DNA of 64,000 nucleotides from Curvularia sp. ZM96 (taxonomy: Eukaryota; Ascomycota; Dothideomycetes; Pleosporales; Pleosporaceae): contig JAJGBQ010000006.1 of NCBI GenBank assembly GCA_022457065.1, forward strand, positions 620,001 through 684,000. Direction: 5' to 3'. The notes beneath the pieces were generated by a model. It saw nothing but the letters and a program-made list of their open reading frames with translations, made no database searches and was not told the origin of the DNA. The position numbers and the translations under genes were made by a program. Positions within the stretch are counted from its first letter, which is position 1; each line of letters starts with the position of its first letter. Positions 1-12,310 of the stretch are shown here, one piece after another.

Positions 1-21
1 TAGGCACAAAATGTCAAATCT

Positions 22-1588
22 TTACAATGCGGCGTTCTCGCGGCCCCTATCTAGAATCTCCGAAGGCACAGCACTGCGGGTGCTGAATCGCACTTCGGTG
101 CCTGGGTGGGCTTTGAAAATGGGTGCCGTGGTTTGCGTGTCGTGTCTCTGATGCTTGATATCCTTTCCTACAAGACCACTCTTTGTGCTCGGTTGCCTAG
201 TGATTCCATTTGCGTTCTTGGGCATCAAGGGTGGGAGGGCTGGCATTTCGGGGATGTCGTCCTCAGAATAGGTGGTCGACTGCGTCATGCGGAACTGTTG
301 CTTGAGGCGCTGCTCTTCTACACGATTGGACTGCTGGTTTACCCAAGAGTCTACTGTGCGGAAACGAGGAACAGACGAGCGCGATGTCATGAAGCTCTCA
401 CGCGCAACGGATTGTGCAAGGGTGTCGCGTGACGGGTCGTGGGGTGTTTGAGGAGCATTAGAGTTTGTCCAGCTGAATCTGCTTGCCATGCCTCCTTGGC
501 CTCCAAAAGCGGGTCTCTGTGAGATGGAAGGCCGGTTGGAAAGGAACTGACGGAAAGTGGGAGGTGCTGGGAGGTTGCTGGGTGGTCGTTGTGGAGCCTC
601 GGCGAAGTGCAGGTCGGAGTCGGTGTCGAGTGACCTAGTGTTGCGGGATGCTGCGCTTCGTCGCTGGCCTTCAATTAGAAAGCTCGGCGAAGATGGTGTT
701 CCGCTAATGTCCCGACGATGCGAGCCTGAGTGTGAGACATCGTCGTCGAAAAAGCTTTGGTTGCCGTCTCTAGTGGGGGGCTTGCTGAAGCTATCGCTGC
801 GCCCGAGGGCTTGCAGACGCTTCTGTGATGACTGTGAGCCGGACCTCATTGGCATGGCAGCAGGTCGAGGGGCGTTGATTGAGTCATGCATCCCATACCC
901 GCGTTCATCGTCAAATGCGTACTTTTTGTCCTGTCCGTACCGAGAGGACATTGATGCTGGTGGTGGGCCGCGGTTGAATTGCTGTTTACCTTGCTGAATG
1001 ACATCCTTGAAACTGAGGCCACGCTTTCGCATCGTGTATATCGCAAGGACTACCATGACGATGATGATGGTGGCACCTTTTGTTTGTCAGCATACAGGTT
1101 GGGTAAAGTAGTAAAATCACCTCTACATACCAATAGAACCAGCAGCAATGAGCAGGTGCTCAGTCGTCTGCGAGATGGGGCTACTGTCATCCTTTGCGGC
1201 TAGAGGAGACGGTGGCAAGGTTGCCGACTCAGTTGGGTTGCTAGCAGCGAGGGCAGCTGGTGTCGCGGCCGAGTTCTTAGCCGCTGGGCTCGAGAGCTAT
1301 TACCGTTAGTAAAAACATCACCAATAGCAGCGGTCATCTTACCGATGGAGACGCTGACGATGGCGATGTCGATGGCGATAGTACGGGGGTTGAATAGGGT
1401 TCGTCGTCTTCGCTGTCGGAATCAACCTCGTAGGAATCGTCTCGTCGCTGTTGTTGTCGTCGTTGTCGAGATTGTCGAAGTACCCGATTCACTGTGGCCA
1501 TTGGCTCTTCTTCCGCTTGCAGCCGTCTCTTGTGCTTGATCCCATCCTTGTCGATCACCACATAACCAATTCTGTCGAAAGTAGGCAT
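22..1588 (-). CDS. Single-pass membrane protein, Ser/Pro-rich (hypothetical)
   Basis: Three exons: 1588-1343, 1296-1131 and 1076-22, giving 488 aa. Donors GTAAGA and GTATGT and a TACTAAC branch point are visible, and phases agree. The protein starts MPTFDRIGYVVID, passes through an Arg/Gln-rich and Ser/Thr/Pro/Ala-rich stretch, then has one hydrophobic segment (LLIAAGSIGATIIIVMVVL, across the exon 2/3 junction) followed by basic MRKRG. About 340 residues of low-complexity Ser/Pro/Arg tail follow. No signal peptide or enzymatic domain is visible. The layout resembles fungal single-TM wall-sensor or SKG6/Mid2-like proteins, but I do not recognise the family. The start is uncertain: the frame stays open upstream of 1588 and an extra 5' exon is possible. 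Confidence 0.65.
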
Positions 1589-3180
1589 TGCGTCCGGTAT
1601 GTACTGGCTTTGAATAGGGAGCGCCCCTCTCAGTCTTCCTACCGCTCGATTCCTCCACCAGACATAATCTGCGTAATCGACCAGCGATGATAAGGGGCTT
1701 CGCGATCGAAGGTGGGCTCCTGTCCTAGAGCCGGGAGGACTGCGACCAGCGTAGTCGGAGACGATGGATGGATGAGTAAGGGATGGGTGGTGTTGGATGC
1801 AAGGAAGGAATATGGGTGAGTAATTAACAACAAGCCCGCCAGCGGAACGAAGGTCAGAAAGGAAAGGAAGGACGGTCGGGTTGAGAGCAAGGAAAGTCTG
1901 GGCGAACTCTCAAGACGAGACACGTTCATGCAAAAGGCGCGAGGGGTCGCATTTGAGAAGATGCATGAAGGAGGCTAGTGCTGAGTCGCTCCTGGTCCCA
2001 TGTCGGTTTGGACAGAGGTAAAAGAGTGGAGCCAAGGGAACGACTGGAAGGGTGAATTTAGCAGCACTTGGGCACCGGAAAGGCTGCAGAGGGCAATATC
2101 AGGCAAGGTTGATGTGCCGCGAGCAGCCCAGTCGGGCAAGATTAACACGAGCGTTGCCGTAAATTGGCTCAGAAGGCCTTAGGTTGTGTCTTAGAGGTGT
2201 CTCAGGGCGCCATGGCTGCGTTTCAGCGGCCGTCTCTGGGGCAGATCAAACGCCACAGGGGTCCGTGATGAGACTATTGACCAGCGTGCGACTATTGGAT
2301 ATGGCGACTGCTGGATGAGTCGCGGATGGATTGTCAAGCCTTTTCTTAATTCCCCGCATATAGGCAATCGTTGTTTGTCGAGATGAGATGGTGCATGTGC
2401 AGTGGTCAGCGTCGTGATGGCGTCGCGTTCGTCATGGCACCAGCCTCGTACGAGCGTCTGGGCGGCAGCTGCGCCTCTGTTCCGAGGCTTGGGTCCATGG
2501 CTGGGTCCATGGCTTGCTCCACTTGAATCTTACCGCGAACAGGCGACGCGAGTGCGTTTAGAGTGTGGCCGTGGTAAAGGACCGGCGGAGGCCGTCGGCG
2601 CTGTGAGGGCCGAGGCCAGAGGCAGCAAATGTTTCGTAGCAAGCGGATCACCTGTTTCCTGAAGCACGGGCGCTGTAGATGCCGCGGGGGGATCGACTGT
2701 GCTTCGGGACGGGAGCGAGTTGGCTGTTGTGCCAGCACTGACTCTAGCAGTGCCGTAGAAACAAGTGCGAAGATGGCTGAAATCGAGGCTCCGCTGACTG
2801 TGGCGGATGATGGGGCGGTGACGCGTGGGTTGGCTGGGCGGAACCCGTGGACCGCTGAGGCTGAGTCGATTCCGAGTATCCGTTGGCTGCGCTGCGCCTT
2901 GGGGCACTGGTTCAGTCATCAGCGCGCGTTAGTAACCAGCGGCAAGAGAAGCTGAGTTGCAGTAGTATAAGAGCGTGGGGTCGTCTGGTTGGGGTTGTTC
3001 TTCCTGCTCCTGCATTCCTTCACGTCTAGTCCGCATCGTCCGTATCTCCGTATTCGTGCGTGACTGCATAACATACCCCTCAATCAACCCCTCCTCAGCG
3101 CAAACTAGCGACATACGCTCGGTCCCCCGTGTCTATACGCACTCACCTACTCCCTACTGCATCAGATCGATACATTCGTC
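1589..3180. other. Intergenic region, 1.6 kb
   Basis: Only short overlapping ORFs on both strands with no family signal. The last 200 bases (about 2990-3180) are C/T-rich and probably form the promoter and leader of the gene at 3181. Confidence 0.5.
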
Positions 3181-3816
3181 ATGTCGGGCCCTTACGACCA
3201 GTACAACCAAGGCTACCAGCAATACCCGCCCCAGGGCCAGCAGTACCCTCCTCAGCAACAGGGCTGGGAGCAGGGCGGCTACCAGCAACAAGGCTATCCA
3301 CCACAGCAGCAGGGCCAAGGCTACCAGCAGCCCGGATATCAGCAGCAAGGCTACAACCAGCAGTATGGCGCGCCTGCGCATGGTGGCTTTGAACACGGCC
3401 AGCAAGCCTATGGCCAGCAGGGGTAAGAGAACAAAGTCGCCATAAACCATCTAACGCCATGCTCACGTCATGCCAGATACAACCAGCAACAGCAATATAC
3501 GCCACAAGGCCAGTACCCTGGTCCGCAACCGTCGCACCAGTTCCCGCAGCAAGGCGCGTACCCGCAGGATCAATATCCCCAGGGCCAGAACGCCTATGGC
3601 CAGCCTCAGCCAGGACAGCACGGCGCCACTGACCCTGCTGTCCAAGCCGAAGGCGATCGCGGACTGATGGGCGCCCTCGGCGGCGGTGCAGCGGGCTACT
3701 TTGGTGGAAACAAACTAGGTGGCCACGGCATTCTTGGAGCCATTGCCGGATCCATTCTCGGCAGCAAGCTCGAGGACAAGCACAAGAAGCCCAAGCACGG
3801 CAGCGGCTACCACTAG
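3181..3816 (+). CDS. Q/G/Y-rich glycine-zipper (2TM) protein
   Basis: Two exons, 3181-3422 and 3477-3816, joined in frame through a 54-nt intron (GTAAGA...CCAG). The first two thirds are a low-complexity run of Gln, Gly, Tyr and Pro with repeated QQGY and YPPQ units, similar to prion-like or annexin/rhodopsin-tail sequences. The C-terminus (GALGGGAAGYFGGNKLGG then GILGAIAGSILGSKLED) has the GxxxG spacing of glycine-zipper 2TM domains. The tail is basic (KHKKPKHGSGYH). Such proteins occur widely in filamentous ascomycetes with no assigned function; membrane insertion or self-assembly of the zipper is inferred. Gln-rich coding explains a long shadow ORF on the opposite strand. Confidence 0.85.
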
Positions 3817-5836
3817 AAGGGCAGACGACGAGCAGAGTCTTCGGCATAATCCGGAAAGCGTACATGGGGGGTTTTCTTTTTGACAGGTGTCTACGACTTT
3901 TGATGGCATGTCCCGATGCGGCGTTTTGGATGGAATCCCTGGGCAACAGCATTGTTTTGTGAGTGTGAGCTTCATGCATCGCACCGAGTATTTTTGGGTA
4001 TTGCTCGTATGTAGAATGAGTCAACGACAATGAATGAATGAACGCATTAATTTACCGTCATTTTTGATCAAAGGGGGCGTGGATGACGAAGCCTGTCTTG
4101 GACGCATCAAGGAGCTTTACGAGATAACTAATAGAACCAAGAAACCCGCCGACGGTTCCCCCGGGCTGCCCTGGAATTTCATCAAGATGAAACGAAACCC
4201 AGCGTCGTGTAATGTTAGTAAACATGTTCTTCACTTTTGTCCAATGTAGAGTCTGGACGCGCATATTTCTTGGGGAGGTGACGTCGTGTGCGAATTACCG
4301 AATTACCCTGGGCGGACGTTGAAACATTCTGTGACCGAAACCAGGCCGCCGCCGTGTTAAGTAGGCGGGAGGAAGCAAAAGGGCGTAACACAGGATATTT
4401 GGGGCCTTTGTCCAGGGCACCAATGATGGGGGAAGAGGCATCTGCCGGTGGTGCAATCGGGGTGGAGTGATGATGTAGATGGAAACGTGTTTATCTGCAG
4501 GTACCCGTTGTTTGGACCGTCGCATACGCTTTGCATGGCGTGTTGGAAGAATGCGCCGGTCGGGGCAGCGGCAGGCCGGTGGATGGTGAAGCCGCCGAGG
4601 GCATTGTGGCTTTCGAGTGCCGGCGAGATGTTGTCGTGCGGTTGAGGAGGATCCGAGGTGGTGGAGGTGCTGGTCGAGTCGCAGTCACGTGCCCAAGCCG
4701 ATCTCGCCAGCCACTTGCCTTGGGCATTCACCTTCTCAGGCCATGTGCGGCTGCTAGCATTGAACGGGCGACTGGGCGACTGGGCATCTGATGTCCCAGC
4801 GGCAGGGACGTCGGTGCATGATATACCACCCAGGCCTCGTTACTCGATGGCATCGAGTAAAGCACACACGCAGGCTGCACGCTGACTGGCCCGGCTGCCG
4901 CCCCGTTCTACCCCACATGCTCTTTATCTTGCTCGACTATCCTCTTCCCGCCCTCCAGCCTCGACTGACCACGGCGCCCGAGATAGACGTGCATCTCCGG
5001 GCGCAAACTGCCTGTGACATATTTCCATCGAGTCAACTCGTCGGCCACTGCTTTGCTCGTGCTCGTATCGCGCCCGCGGCAGCATTCGCCGCCGTGTTGC
5101 ACAAGAATTCAAGTGCATAGGAATTCAAGAGCACGCGACACGGCTACCGGCAGCCAGGGCCCTGCGTCATACCCAGCGCATCACCATGTTGCTGCACATG
5201 GACAAGCCACAAGATCTCGCTTTTTTTCTGCATCTTCTGCATTCCTCGACGGCTTCCAGTTAGCTCATGTGCATCACCGGGGCTTTTATGCGAGCATCCA
5301 GGTGGGCCGGGAGCGCTACTCAGACCCAAGAGCCTAGGTGGAGCCCTATCGCGCGGGCTATCTCGCGTCCAAGATAAGACTGCCGGCAACGGCCTCTCCC
5401 ACACCAACGACCATAGCATTCAGAACCTGTGAACCAATCTCACATCATTCGTTCGTGCATGCTACCATGTCGTGTCTGACATTTAAGATGGCACATCCCC
5501 CGGACTGGGAGATCCATCCAGAGTCCAGGTCAAGGCTCGCCTTTGTACCCTCCAAGACAACCATCACATTTGCATCTTTCTTCTCCCTGCACACTTGCTC
5601 CGCGGGAACCAGTCAACGTGGATCCCGAACGCCAACCGCTTTTACCCCCAGCCTCACCAAGCCTAGACGCTGCCACTCCTTCACCTGCTTCTGATAACCC
5701 CCCACGTCATAGAAGCGGGGATCGCATTCCATACCAGGCTACGGCCTCGAGTAGCCGGAGCCAAAGCTTCATAAGGCCTCTACCCACCGCAAAAGTGGTG
5801 CATTCCAGCGACGAAGCCTTTTTCCACAATACCATC
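3817..5836. other. Intergenic region, 2.0 kb
   Basis: No convincing gene. Many short ORFs on both strands without family signal. The distal part (about 5460-5836) is C/T-rich and in frame with the permease for about 290 bases upstream of its first ATG. It is probably leader sequence, but an upstream coding exon cannot be excluded. Confidence 0.45.
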
Positions 5837-7739
5837 ATGGAAAAAGTCAAGAAGTCCAGGGCTGCCCACTGGGCCAACAAGCTCGCCGTTGAGAGTGAGC
5901 CTGGCCTGACTACGGCCCAGCTTATGCTCTTCAACCACGACCTGAAGCCTGTACGTTTGTACCTTGGATTCTCTTCAAGGAAGGCCTTTCACTAACATGT
6001 ATAGGTTGAACCTGAGCGTAGGCAATGGGGCGCGTGGAATTTTGTCGGTTTCTGGGTTGGTACGTCAAACAATGCTCACCAACCATGATCATACGCTAAT
6101 CAGGCCATAGCCGATTCCTTCAACATCAACACTTGGATGATTTCGTCCGCAAACATCGTCGACGGTCTTTCCTGGTGGCAGTCATGGATCTGCGTCTGGG
6201 TATGGAAATTTCCCACTGTTTCCACTTATCTTTTGCTAATTGAAATAATAGCTCGGCTACTCAATCGCCGCCTGCTTCGTCTGCATGACGGGCCGTATCG
6301 GTGCAACATACCACATTTCCTTCCCCGTGGTCAATCGCGCTTCGTTCGGCATCTGGGGTGCTCTCTGGCCTGTGTTCAATCGCGCGGCCATGGCTAGTAT
6401 CTGGTATGGTGTCCAGGGATGGATCGGTGGCACATGTGTGCGGCTGATGATTCGAGCTATCTGGAACAACTGGCGAAATGTAAAGTCACTCAACTACCTA
6501 TTTTAACTACATGGACTAATCTTCTACTAGGCTGATACCCCCGGAGGCGGTGGCATTCCAAACGGAATTCCCAACTCTGGCACCAACACGGTTGCATTCG
6601 TCTCCTTCTTCCTCTTCTGGGCTGGCTCTCTCCCGTTCATCTATCCCCCAGTCCACAAGATTCGCCATCTATTCACGGTCAAGGCCTTCTTCGCACCTAC
6701 CGCTGGAGTCGCCTTCTTCATCTGGGCCATTGTACGAGCAAAGGGACTGGGTCCTATTGTCCACCAACCTGGACAGGCTAAAGGATCTGAGTTGGGCTGG
6801 CTTATGGTCAAGGGAATCATGAGTGCGATTGCAAACTTCGCCACTTTGATCGTCAACGATCCTGATTTTGCGCGCTTTGCGAAGAAGCCCTCAAACGCCT
6901 TCCTCCCTCAGTTGCTAACCATTCCCATTGGATTTGCCATTACCTCTTTCATTGGCATCATCGTGTCTTCGTCGTCGACTGTCATTTTCGGCCAAGCCAT
7001 CTGGAACCCGTTGGACCTTCTCGAGCAATTCCTCAACGAGGGCGGATCGGGTCAGCGCTTTGGTGTCTTCGTTATTGCCGCTGCCTTCACGCTCGCCCAA
7101 CTCGGTACCAACATTGCCGCAAACTCCATTTCCGCTGGCACCGACATGACAGCCCTGGCACCCCGCTGGATCAGCATCAGACGCGGCGGCTACATCTGCG
7201 CGCTCGTCGGTCTTGTAATGTGCCCGTGGAACCTCCTCTCCGACACCAACAGCTTCACCACCTACCTCTCCGCCTACTCCGTCTTCCTCTCCTCCATCGC
7301 CGGTGTTATGATTTGCGACTACTACATTGTGCGCAAAGGCTACCTCCAAATCCGTGATCTCTACTCCGGCAAGAAAACCGGTCCTTACTACTACACCCTC
7401 GGCTTCCACTGGCGCGGCTACGCCGCCTACATCGCTGGTGTCGCCATCAACGTTGTGGGCTTCGCCGGCGCCATCGGCCGCAAAGTCCCCATTGGCGCCC
7501 AGCGCATCTACGACCTCAACTTCTTCACTGGCTTCCTCGTTGCCAGCATCGTCTACTGGGCGCTGTGCAAAATTAGTCCGATCCCAGCTACCAGCGATGT
7601 CTGGATGGAGGTTGGAGACGAAATTACGGAGGTTAGTGTTGCGTATCATAGTGATGAGGGGGAGCGGTATGATGAGGAGGTCATGCATGGCGGGAGTGGC
7701 AAGGGAGTGGGTGAAGTTGCGCATTCTAAAGATTTTTAG
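5837..7739 (+). CDS. NCS1-family nucleobase/allantoin permease
   Basis: Five exons: 5837-5950, 6005-6059, 6111-6199, 6252-6479 and 6531-7739, giving 564 aa. The sequence matches the nucleobase:cation symporter-1 family of the plasma membrane. After a short cytosolic N-terminus comes NHDLKPVEPERRQWGAWNF, which leads into TM1, then DSFNINTWM and GRIGATYHISFPVVNR. Further on are NDPDFARFAK, the NPLDLL segment and about 12 hydrophobic helices. The family imports uracil, uridine, allantoin, cytosine/purines or thiamine with protons. The NPWDLL-like and NDPDFARFA motifs place it in the Fur-type (uracil/allantoin) branch, but substrate cannot be read from sequence. The ATG at 5837 gives a normal N-terminus; the frame is open upstream, so a longer tail is possible. 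Confidence 0.93.
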
Positions 7740-8945
7740 TGGTTACGATTAGTCTATGAGGTTGATACGTCGGAGTGTTTCAAGACACAGGAGCGGGCAA
7801 AGAGAGATACCAGGCCAACGCCCAAGGTCACTGTCGTTTTTTGCAATAGAGATGTTCGTTTTCTAGATTTGTACAACTGGAATCTGTGTTTCTGTGTGTT
7901 CGCAGGTGGAAGCTGACATAACATTAATATCGCCTTTCTGCAGCGGAGCATTAAACTGCCTGCACGTAGATCAAAACGGGTTGGCGTGATCCTCCTGTCA
8001 CGCACCCGTGTCGCAGACCTCGCGGCTTGGCACGACTGCTTCCTCATCACTGCTAGTATCACCAGGGATATATTATCACTCTGGAGTTGGCTCACGCGCA
8101 CCATGTGTGTTGCGCCAAATCCAAGATTCGGAAGTAACTATGGCGAAATGATACGGGTTAGTTGTATGATGCAGCTGAACACGGTCTTTTGCTATGTATT
8201 TGGATACAATGCAGCCAACACTGCGATAGACCCGCGATACATTGCTCAGACAGACTCTTTCCTACGCATCACGACTAGCCCATTCAAATTTCCACCTTCC
8301 GCCACATAGTATACATGTACAACCCCAGCACCACTCGCGAATCCTACCCCACAACACCACCAGGACCCACCTACCCTAATCACCCACACACCGCGCTCGC
8401 GGCCCGCCCTCCGCCTCTATATTATCCCCTTGCCTCGCTTCCCATTCTCCCCTTTACCACCCTCGTGCGTCATACCCACCACCTTCTAGATTAAACAACC
8501 AAACTACACGAAACTAAACTAATCTAGAAGTGGAGTGTGGTCTTCGCCAGCAATGTAGCAGCCCGATGTGGCTCGGGAGTCTAAGAGCCGGCATGGAGGC
8601 TGCATATTCTCTTCCGAGTACTGCTGCTCCTCCGCACTGCTTCTCCGTGCACGTAGGTAGTTAGCGGGGAAAGAGATAGATTGCGTACAGAAGGCGTGGC
8701 ATATAGCCGGGTCGAGTCAGCGCAAAGGGAGTAGATTGAGGCGTGTAAGGCTGGTGAATCGGAAGGCGAGGCGAGGCTGTGATGTGGGGTTTCTTCTTGT
8801 CGTCTAGGAGAGGAAATGAAGTGAGGAGTAGTCATGTGCGTGTGTGTCTAGATAGTGAATGAGAGGAGTTGATGGTATATAAGGAGAGGGAAGGAAACTG
8901 CAAAGGAGTGGTACGATACCAGCGTCCAAGCCCACCACTTTCAAC
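7740..8945. other. Intergenic region, 1.2 kb
   Basis: No supported gene. It holds the permease 3' flank and the promoter of the LPMO gene, including a TATA box. About 8320-8500 is C/A-rich low-complexity sequence. Confidence 0.5.
8876..8884 (+). promoter_or_regulatory. TATA box of the AA9 gene
   Basis: TATATAAGG lies 62 bases before the LPMO start codon. The identical 9-mer precedes the GMC oxidoreductase gene at 19171. Confidence 0.6.
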
Positions 8946-9800
8946 ATGCTGTTTTCAAACTTCCTCCTCCCAACGGCCCTGTTGGCCGCACAAGCTGCCG
9001 CTCACGGTGCGGTGACTAGCTATGTTATCGACGGGACTACGTACCCTGGGTAAGGGGAATCCCAAATCACTGCATACCCACCATCACTACTACCAGTCAG
9101 CTAACCTATCCAACTTCCAACAGCTACACCGGCTTCTCCCCCGCCTCGTCCCCGAAAACCATCCAGCGCCAATGGCCCAACTACGACCCCACCATGAGCG
9201 TCACAGACAGCAAAGTCATGTGCAACGGCGGCACCTCCGCCGACCTCGTCGCCAAGGTGAAAGCTGGAGGCAAGATCCGGGCTATCTGGGGCCAGTGGAC
9301 GCACGCCCAGGGTCCCGTCATGGTCTGGATGTACAAGTGCTCTGGGGACCACAAGTCCTGTGATGGAAGTGGCAAGAAATGGTTCAAGGTACTTTCCTCC
9401 GCCTTCCCCCTTACCTCAAAAAGAACTTGTAAGACTAACAAGAATCCAACAGATCGACCAACAAGGCATGACGGCGCCCCCCCTCAGCGGCACAAACTGG
9501 GGCACCAACTTCGTGCTCAAGAACCTCTACTGGGAATCCACGGTCCCTGCCTCGCTCGCGCCCGGCAACTACCTCGTGCGCCACGAGCTGCTGGCTCTGC
9601 ATCAGGCACGCAGCCCCCAGTTTTACGCAGAATGTGCGCAGATAGAAGTCACGGGAAGTGGGAGTGCGAGTCCCAGTGGAGACTATCTGGCCACCATCCC
9701 GGGTTATGCGAGCCAGAATGATCCCGGTATCATGGTGGATACGTATTCGAGTACTCAGACGACGTATACGTGCCCCGGACCTAAGGTTTGGACGGGTTGA
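8946..9800 (+). CDS. AA9 lytic polysaccharide monooxygenase (secreted)
   Basis: Three exons, 8946-9049, 9124-9388 and 9453-9800, giving 238 aa. These copper enzymes cleave cellulose or hemicellulose oxidatively outside the cell. A signal peptide of about 19 residues ends before His20, the N-terminal histidine of the mature enzyme (HGAVTSYVIDG). His95 in WTHAQGP is the second copper-brace histidine. The axial tyrosine is Tyr181 in PQFYAECAQIEV, with Gln179 and His173 at the usual secondary-sphere positions. There is no CBM1 or linker, and the protein ends soon after the catalytic domain. Regioselectivity cannot be read. A TATA box upstream suggests strongly inducible expression. Confidence 0.95.
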
Positions 9801-10226
9801 GAGGAGAGGGTTCGGAGAAAGGGGGTGGATGGGGGTTAGGGGGTTGGAGGGGAAGAGGGGAAAGGGGGAGAGGGAGAATGTATATAGGACGTGACTTGAC
9901 TTGACTTGTATAAAGCGTGGAGAAACGTTCAGGTAGCCAATTTATTTATCTGAATCACCTCTCTTTATATGATCATCATTATGTGCTAGTCAGTGAGAAA
10001 TCCAATCAAATAACTTCATGTTACCTCCATCGAGACGTACGGGCTAGTCAAAGCCACTACTCATACAAGAAAACACAAAGCATAATTATACAGATGTTTA
10101 TTTATTTATTCTTCAACTATCTACATACCAAGAATACCACAATCGTCACTTTCGTTTTTCCGCTATCCAAACACTAACAAATCAAGGGGTATAATAAACA
10201 AATCGCCCGGCAGCTACACCACCATC
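9801..10226. other. Convergent 3' intergenic region
   Basis: Starts G-rich (GGGGGTTGGAGG-type sequence around 9830-9880), then becomes A/T-rich. It holds the 3' ends of the LPMO and CDT2 genes; no ORF with family signal. Confidence 0.5.
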
Positions 10227-12310
10227 TTACTCGTCATCGTCGTAGTCCTCACCAACAGCAGCCCATCCACACTGCCACCTCCTTCCCTCACTCTCTCCAC
10301 CCGTCCTAAGCTCTCTGGCCTGAGGACCCTCCTTCCACCTTCGCACGCGGAAGTCATCGCTTACGCTGATCAAGCTACCGTTGCGTGCCCAAGATACACT
10401 CGTGACTTCGGCATCGTGGCCGCGCACAAGAGCTGTGCCATGCTCGTAGATAGGAATCGTGTCGGGACAGCGACTGTTGGTAGTCGAGCGGGATAGTAAT
10501 GACCTCGCAGATTTTCCAGTGATGCCGCTGATATCCGGGAGGTCGTCTGCATCGTCGTCGTACTGGGGCTCACGCTTGAGGAACATCTCGTCTGTAGGGA
10601 ACAACACTGGACCGCCATCTGTGCTGCCCACGGCGAGCATCTCGGTCTGATCATTGCAGGCCTTGCGCAATGATGCTTTGACGTAGAATGAACCAGCGTG
10701 GAAGCTCTGGTGGCGAAAGCCGTAAATCGGACCAAGGCCTTCTTGGCCAACGCCGCAGTATTTTTGCTTGGACGCAGATGTCGACGACAGTTCGGGGGCT
10801 GCGCCAAGTATGAGATGGCTCGTAAAGTAGGCATAGACAGTGTTGTCTTTACTCAATGCATAAAGCCGGGATGCATCGCCACTGAGGGTAAGCGAGTTGA
10901 TGGCAAAGTGTCGATGGCGGTTGTGGGATTCGGGATGTCGTGTAGTCGCAATAGGAATGGCAGGGCCTCGTAGGGAGTACCGACCTCGAATATCCCAGAG
11001 TTTGACGCATGTGGACGCGTCTGAAGCAGTCAGGAGCAGATGTTCGCGGCCCTCGGGTAAGAATGAGAGAGCAGTAACCGAGATATCGTTCCGGCGGTTG
11101 ATGTTCTCCATCTTACTGTTCGAAGGGGTTCGGTTAGAGAGCGCTGACAACGGCAAGCTGATGTCGGCGTGTGCAGAGGCAAGAGTTCGAACCACGCTGG
11201 CATACGGGGCATCCGATCCCCAGGCTGAATGAATTGACCCTTGGTTGCCTTTGCATCGGAGATCCCAAATCTGCACAGCACCATCTCGACTCGACGTCGC
11301 CACGATCTTATCGTCACCCGGTTGGAAACGCACTTGCTTCACTGATGACTTGTGCTTAGCAAGCACAGCAAGCGTTTGTTGAGTACGAACATCCACAATC
11401 TGCGCAGTCTGATCACCGGATCCTGCCGCCAGATAGGTATCGTCCGAGGAGAACTGCAGATCCATGATGGCGTTGGAGTGAGCCTTCCATGATAGGTGTG
11501 ACTTGGAGAAATCGCCCTCGGAATCTAGTAGGTGAATGTTGCCGTCTTCATCTCCAATGGCGAGCAGGGAGTTGGCTTTATCGGTCAGTTTCGAGATCAT
11601 GTGGAGGAGGTGTAGGACTCACTATTGCAACTGGCCGTACAGAAGGGTGGGGCATCCTGTGGTAGCTGATGTAGGTCGTCTGAGCTACTGTAGAAGTTGG
11701 CCGTCTGGTCCTGCCACGACGCACCGTGGTCTCTTCGGAACCCGCGACCTACGCCTAAGATGCCACCAAACGACCGCTGCAGCGTCCTTAAAGGGCCTCC
11801 CAGTTGCCTCAACCGTCGAATAGGTGTAGGATATATGGCGGGCTCATCCAAGTCAAAAATATCCTCGAGCACATCAAACGCTGGAACATCGAGTGCTGGA
11901 GGGGTGACGTAACGCGATCTCTTTGAGGGCGATGATTGAGCAGGAGAGCTCTCGGGCGACAGATATGGCTTCCTCTTGCGGGTGCTGCTCTGTGGGGTGC
12001 GTATCTCGTTCTCAATGTCGACAAAGTTGACCGTTTTGCGTGGCGTGCTTCGCGTTGCCCGGCCACGGTTTAGGGCTGATCGTGTGATGTCCTGCAATTG
12101 GCGGCCCGAGCGCGAGAGCGAAGTGCGTGAAGAGACATCCTTGGTGTTTCGTGGGGTGAAGAAGCGGGTGAAGCGCTTGGGAGTGATGGGCGGTGGCCGC
12201 TTGGGTTTCCGGGAGCCGATGGTCGCTGATGACGCGGGAGGGGGCGATGAGAAGAGCTCTGGTGTGGGCTCTTGGATGAGCATGCTCCGAGGGGCGCACG
12301 GAGACGACAT
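10227..12310 (-). CDS. CDT2: Cdt2-like WD40 substrate receptor of CRL4 ubiquitin ligase
   Basis: Two exons, 12310-11623 and 11575-10227, giving 678 aa. The 47-nt intron has donor GTGAGT and branch AACTGAC. Cdt2/DTL is the DDB1-CUL4 receptor that degrades PCNA-bound proteins (Cdt1, Spd1-type inhibitors) in S phase in the nucleus. The N-terminal 200 residues are basic, Ser/Pro-rich and disordered, with candidate CDK sites (STPRK, SSPSKRSR). The C-terminal 450 residues are WD40 repeats carrying WDxR boxes for DDB1 contact (IWDLRCKG, LWDIRGRY). The N-terminal region contains TPKRFTRFFTPR, which looks like a degenerate PIP box. It is divergent from RRP5 with a 536-bp shared upstream region. Confidence 0.85.

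Noticed and set aside
2402..2955. Overlapping 86-129-codon frames on both strands
   Set aside because: GC-rich region with open frames in several phases; no splice-consistent model or family signal.
3179..4030. 283-codon minus-strand frame
   Set aside because: Antisense shadow of the Gln-rich glycine-zipper gene; no family signal.
6915..7724. 269-codon minus-strand frame
   Set aside because: Antisense to the last exon of the NCS1 permease; Gly/Val/Glu-rich composition caused by codon bias.
9917..10177. 86-codon plus-strand frame after the LPMO
   Set aside because: A/T-rich 3' flank, no similarity to anything recognisable.
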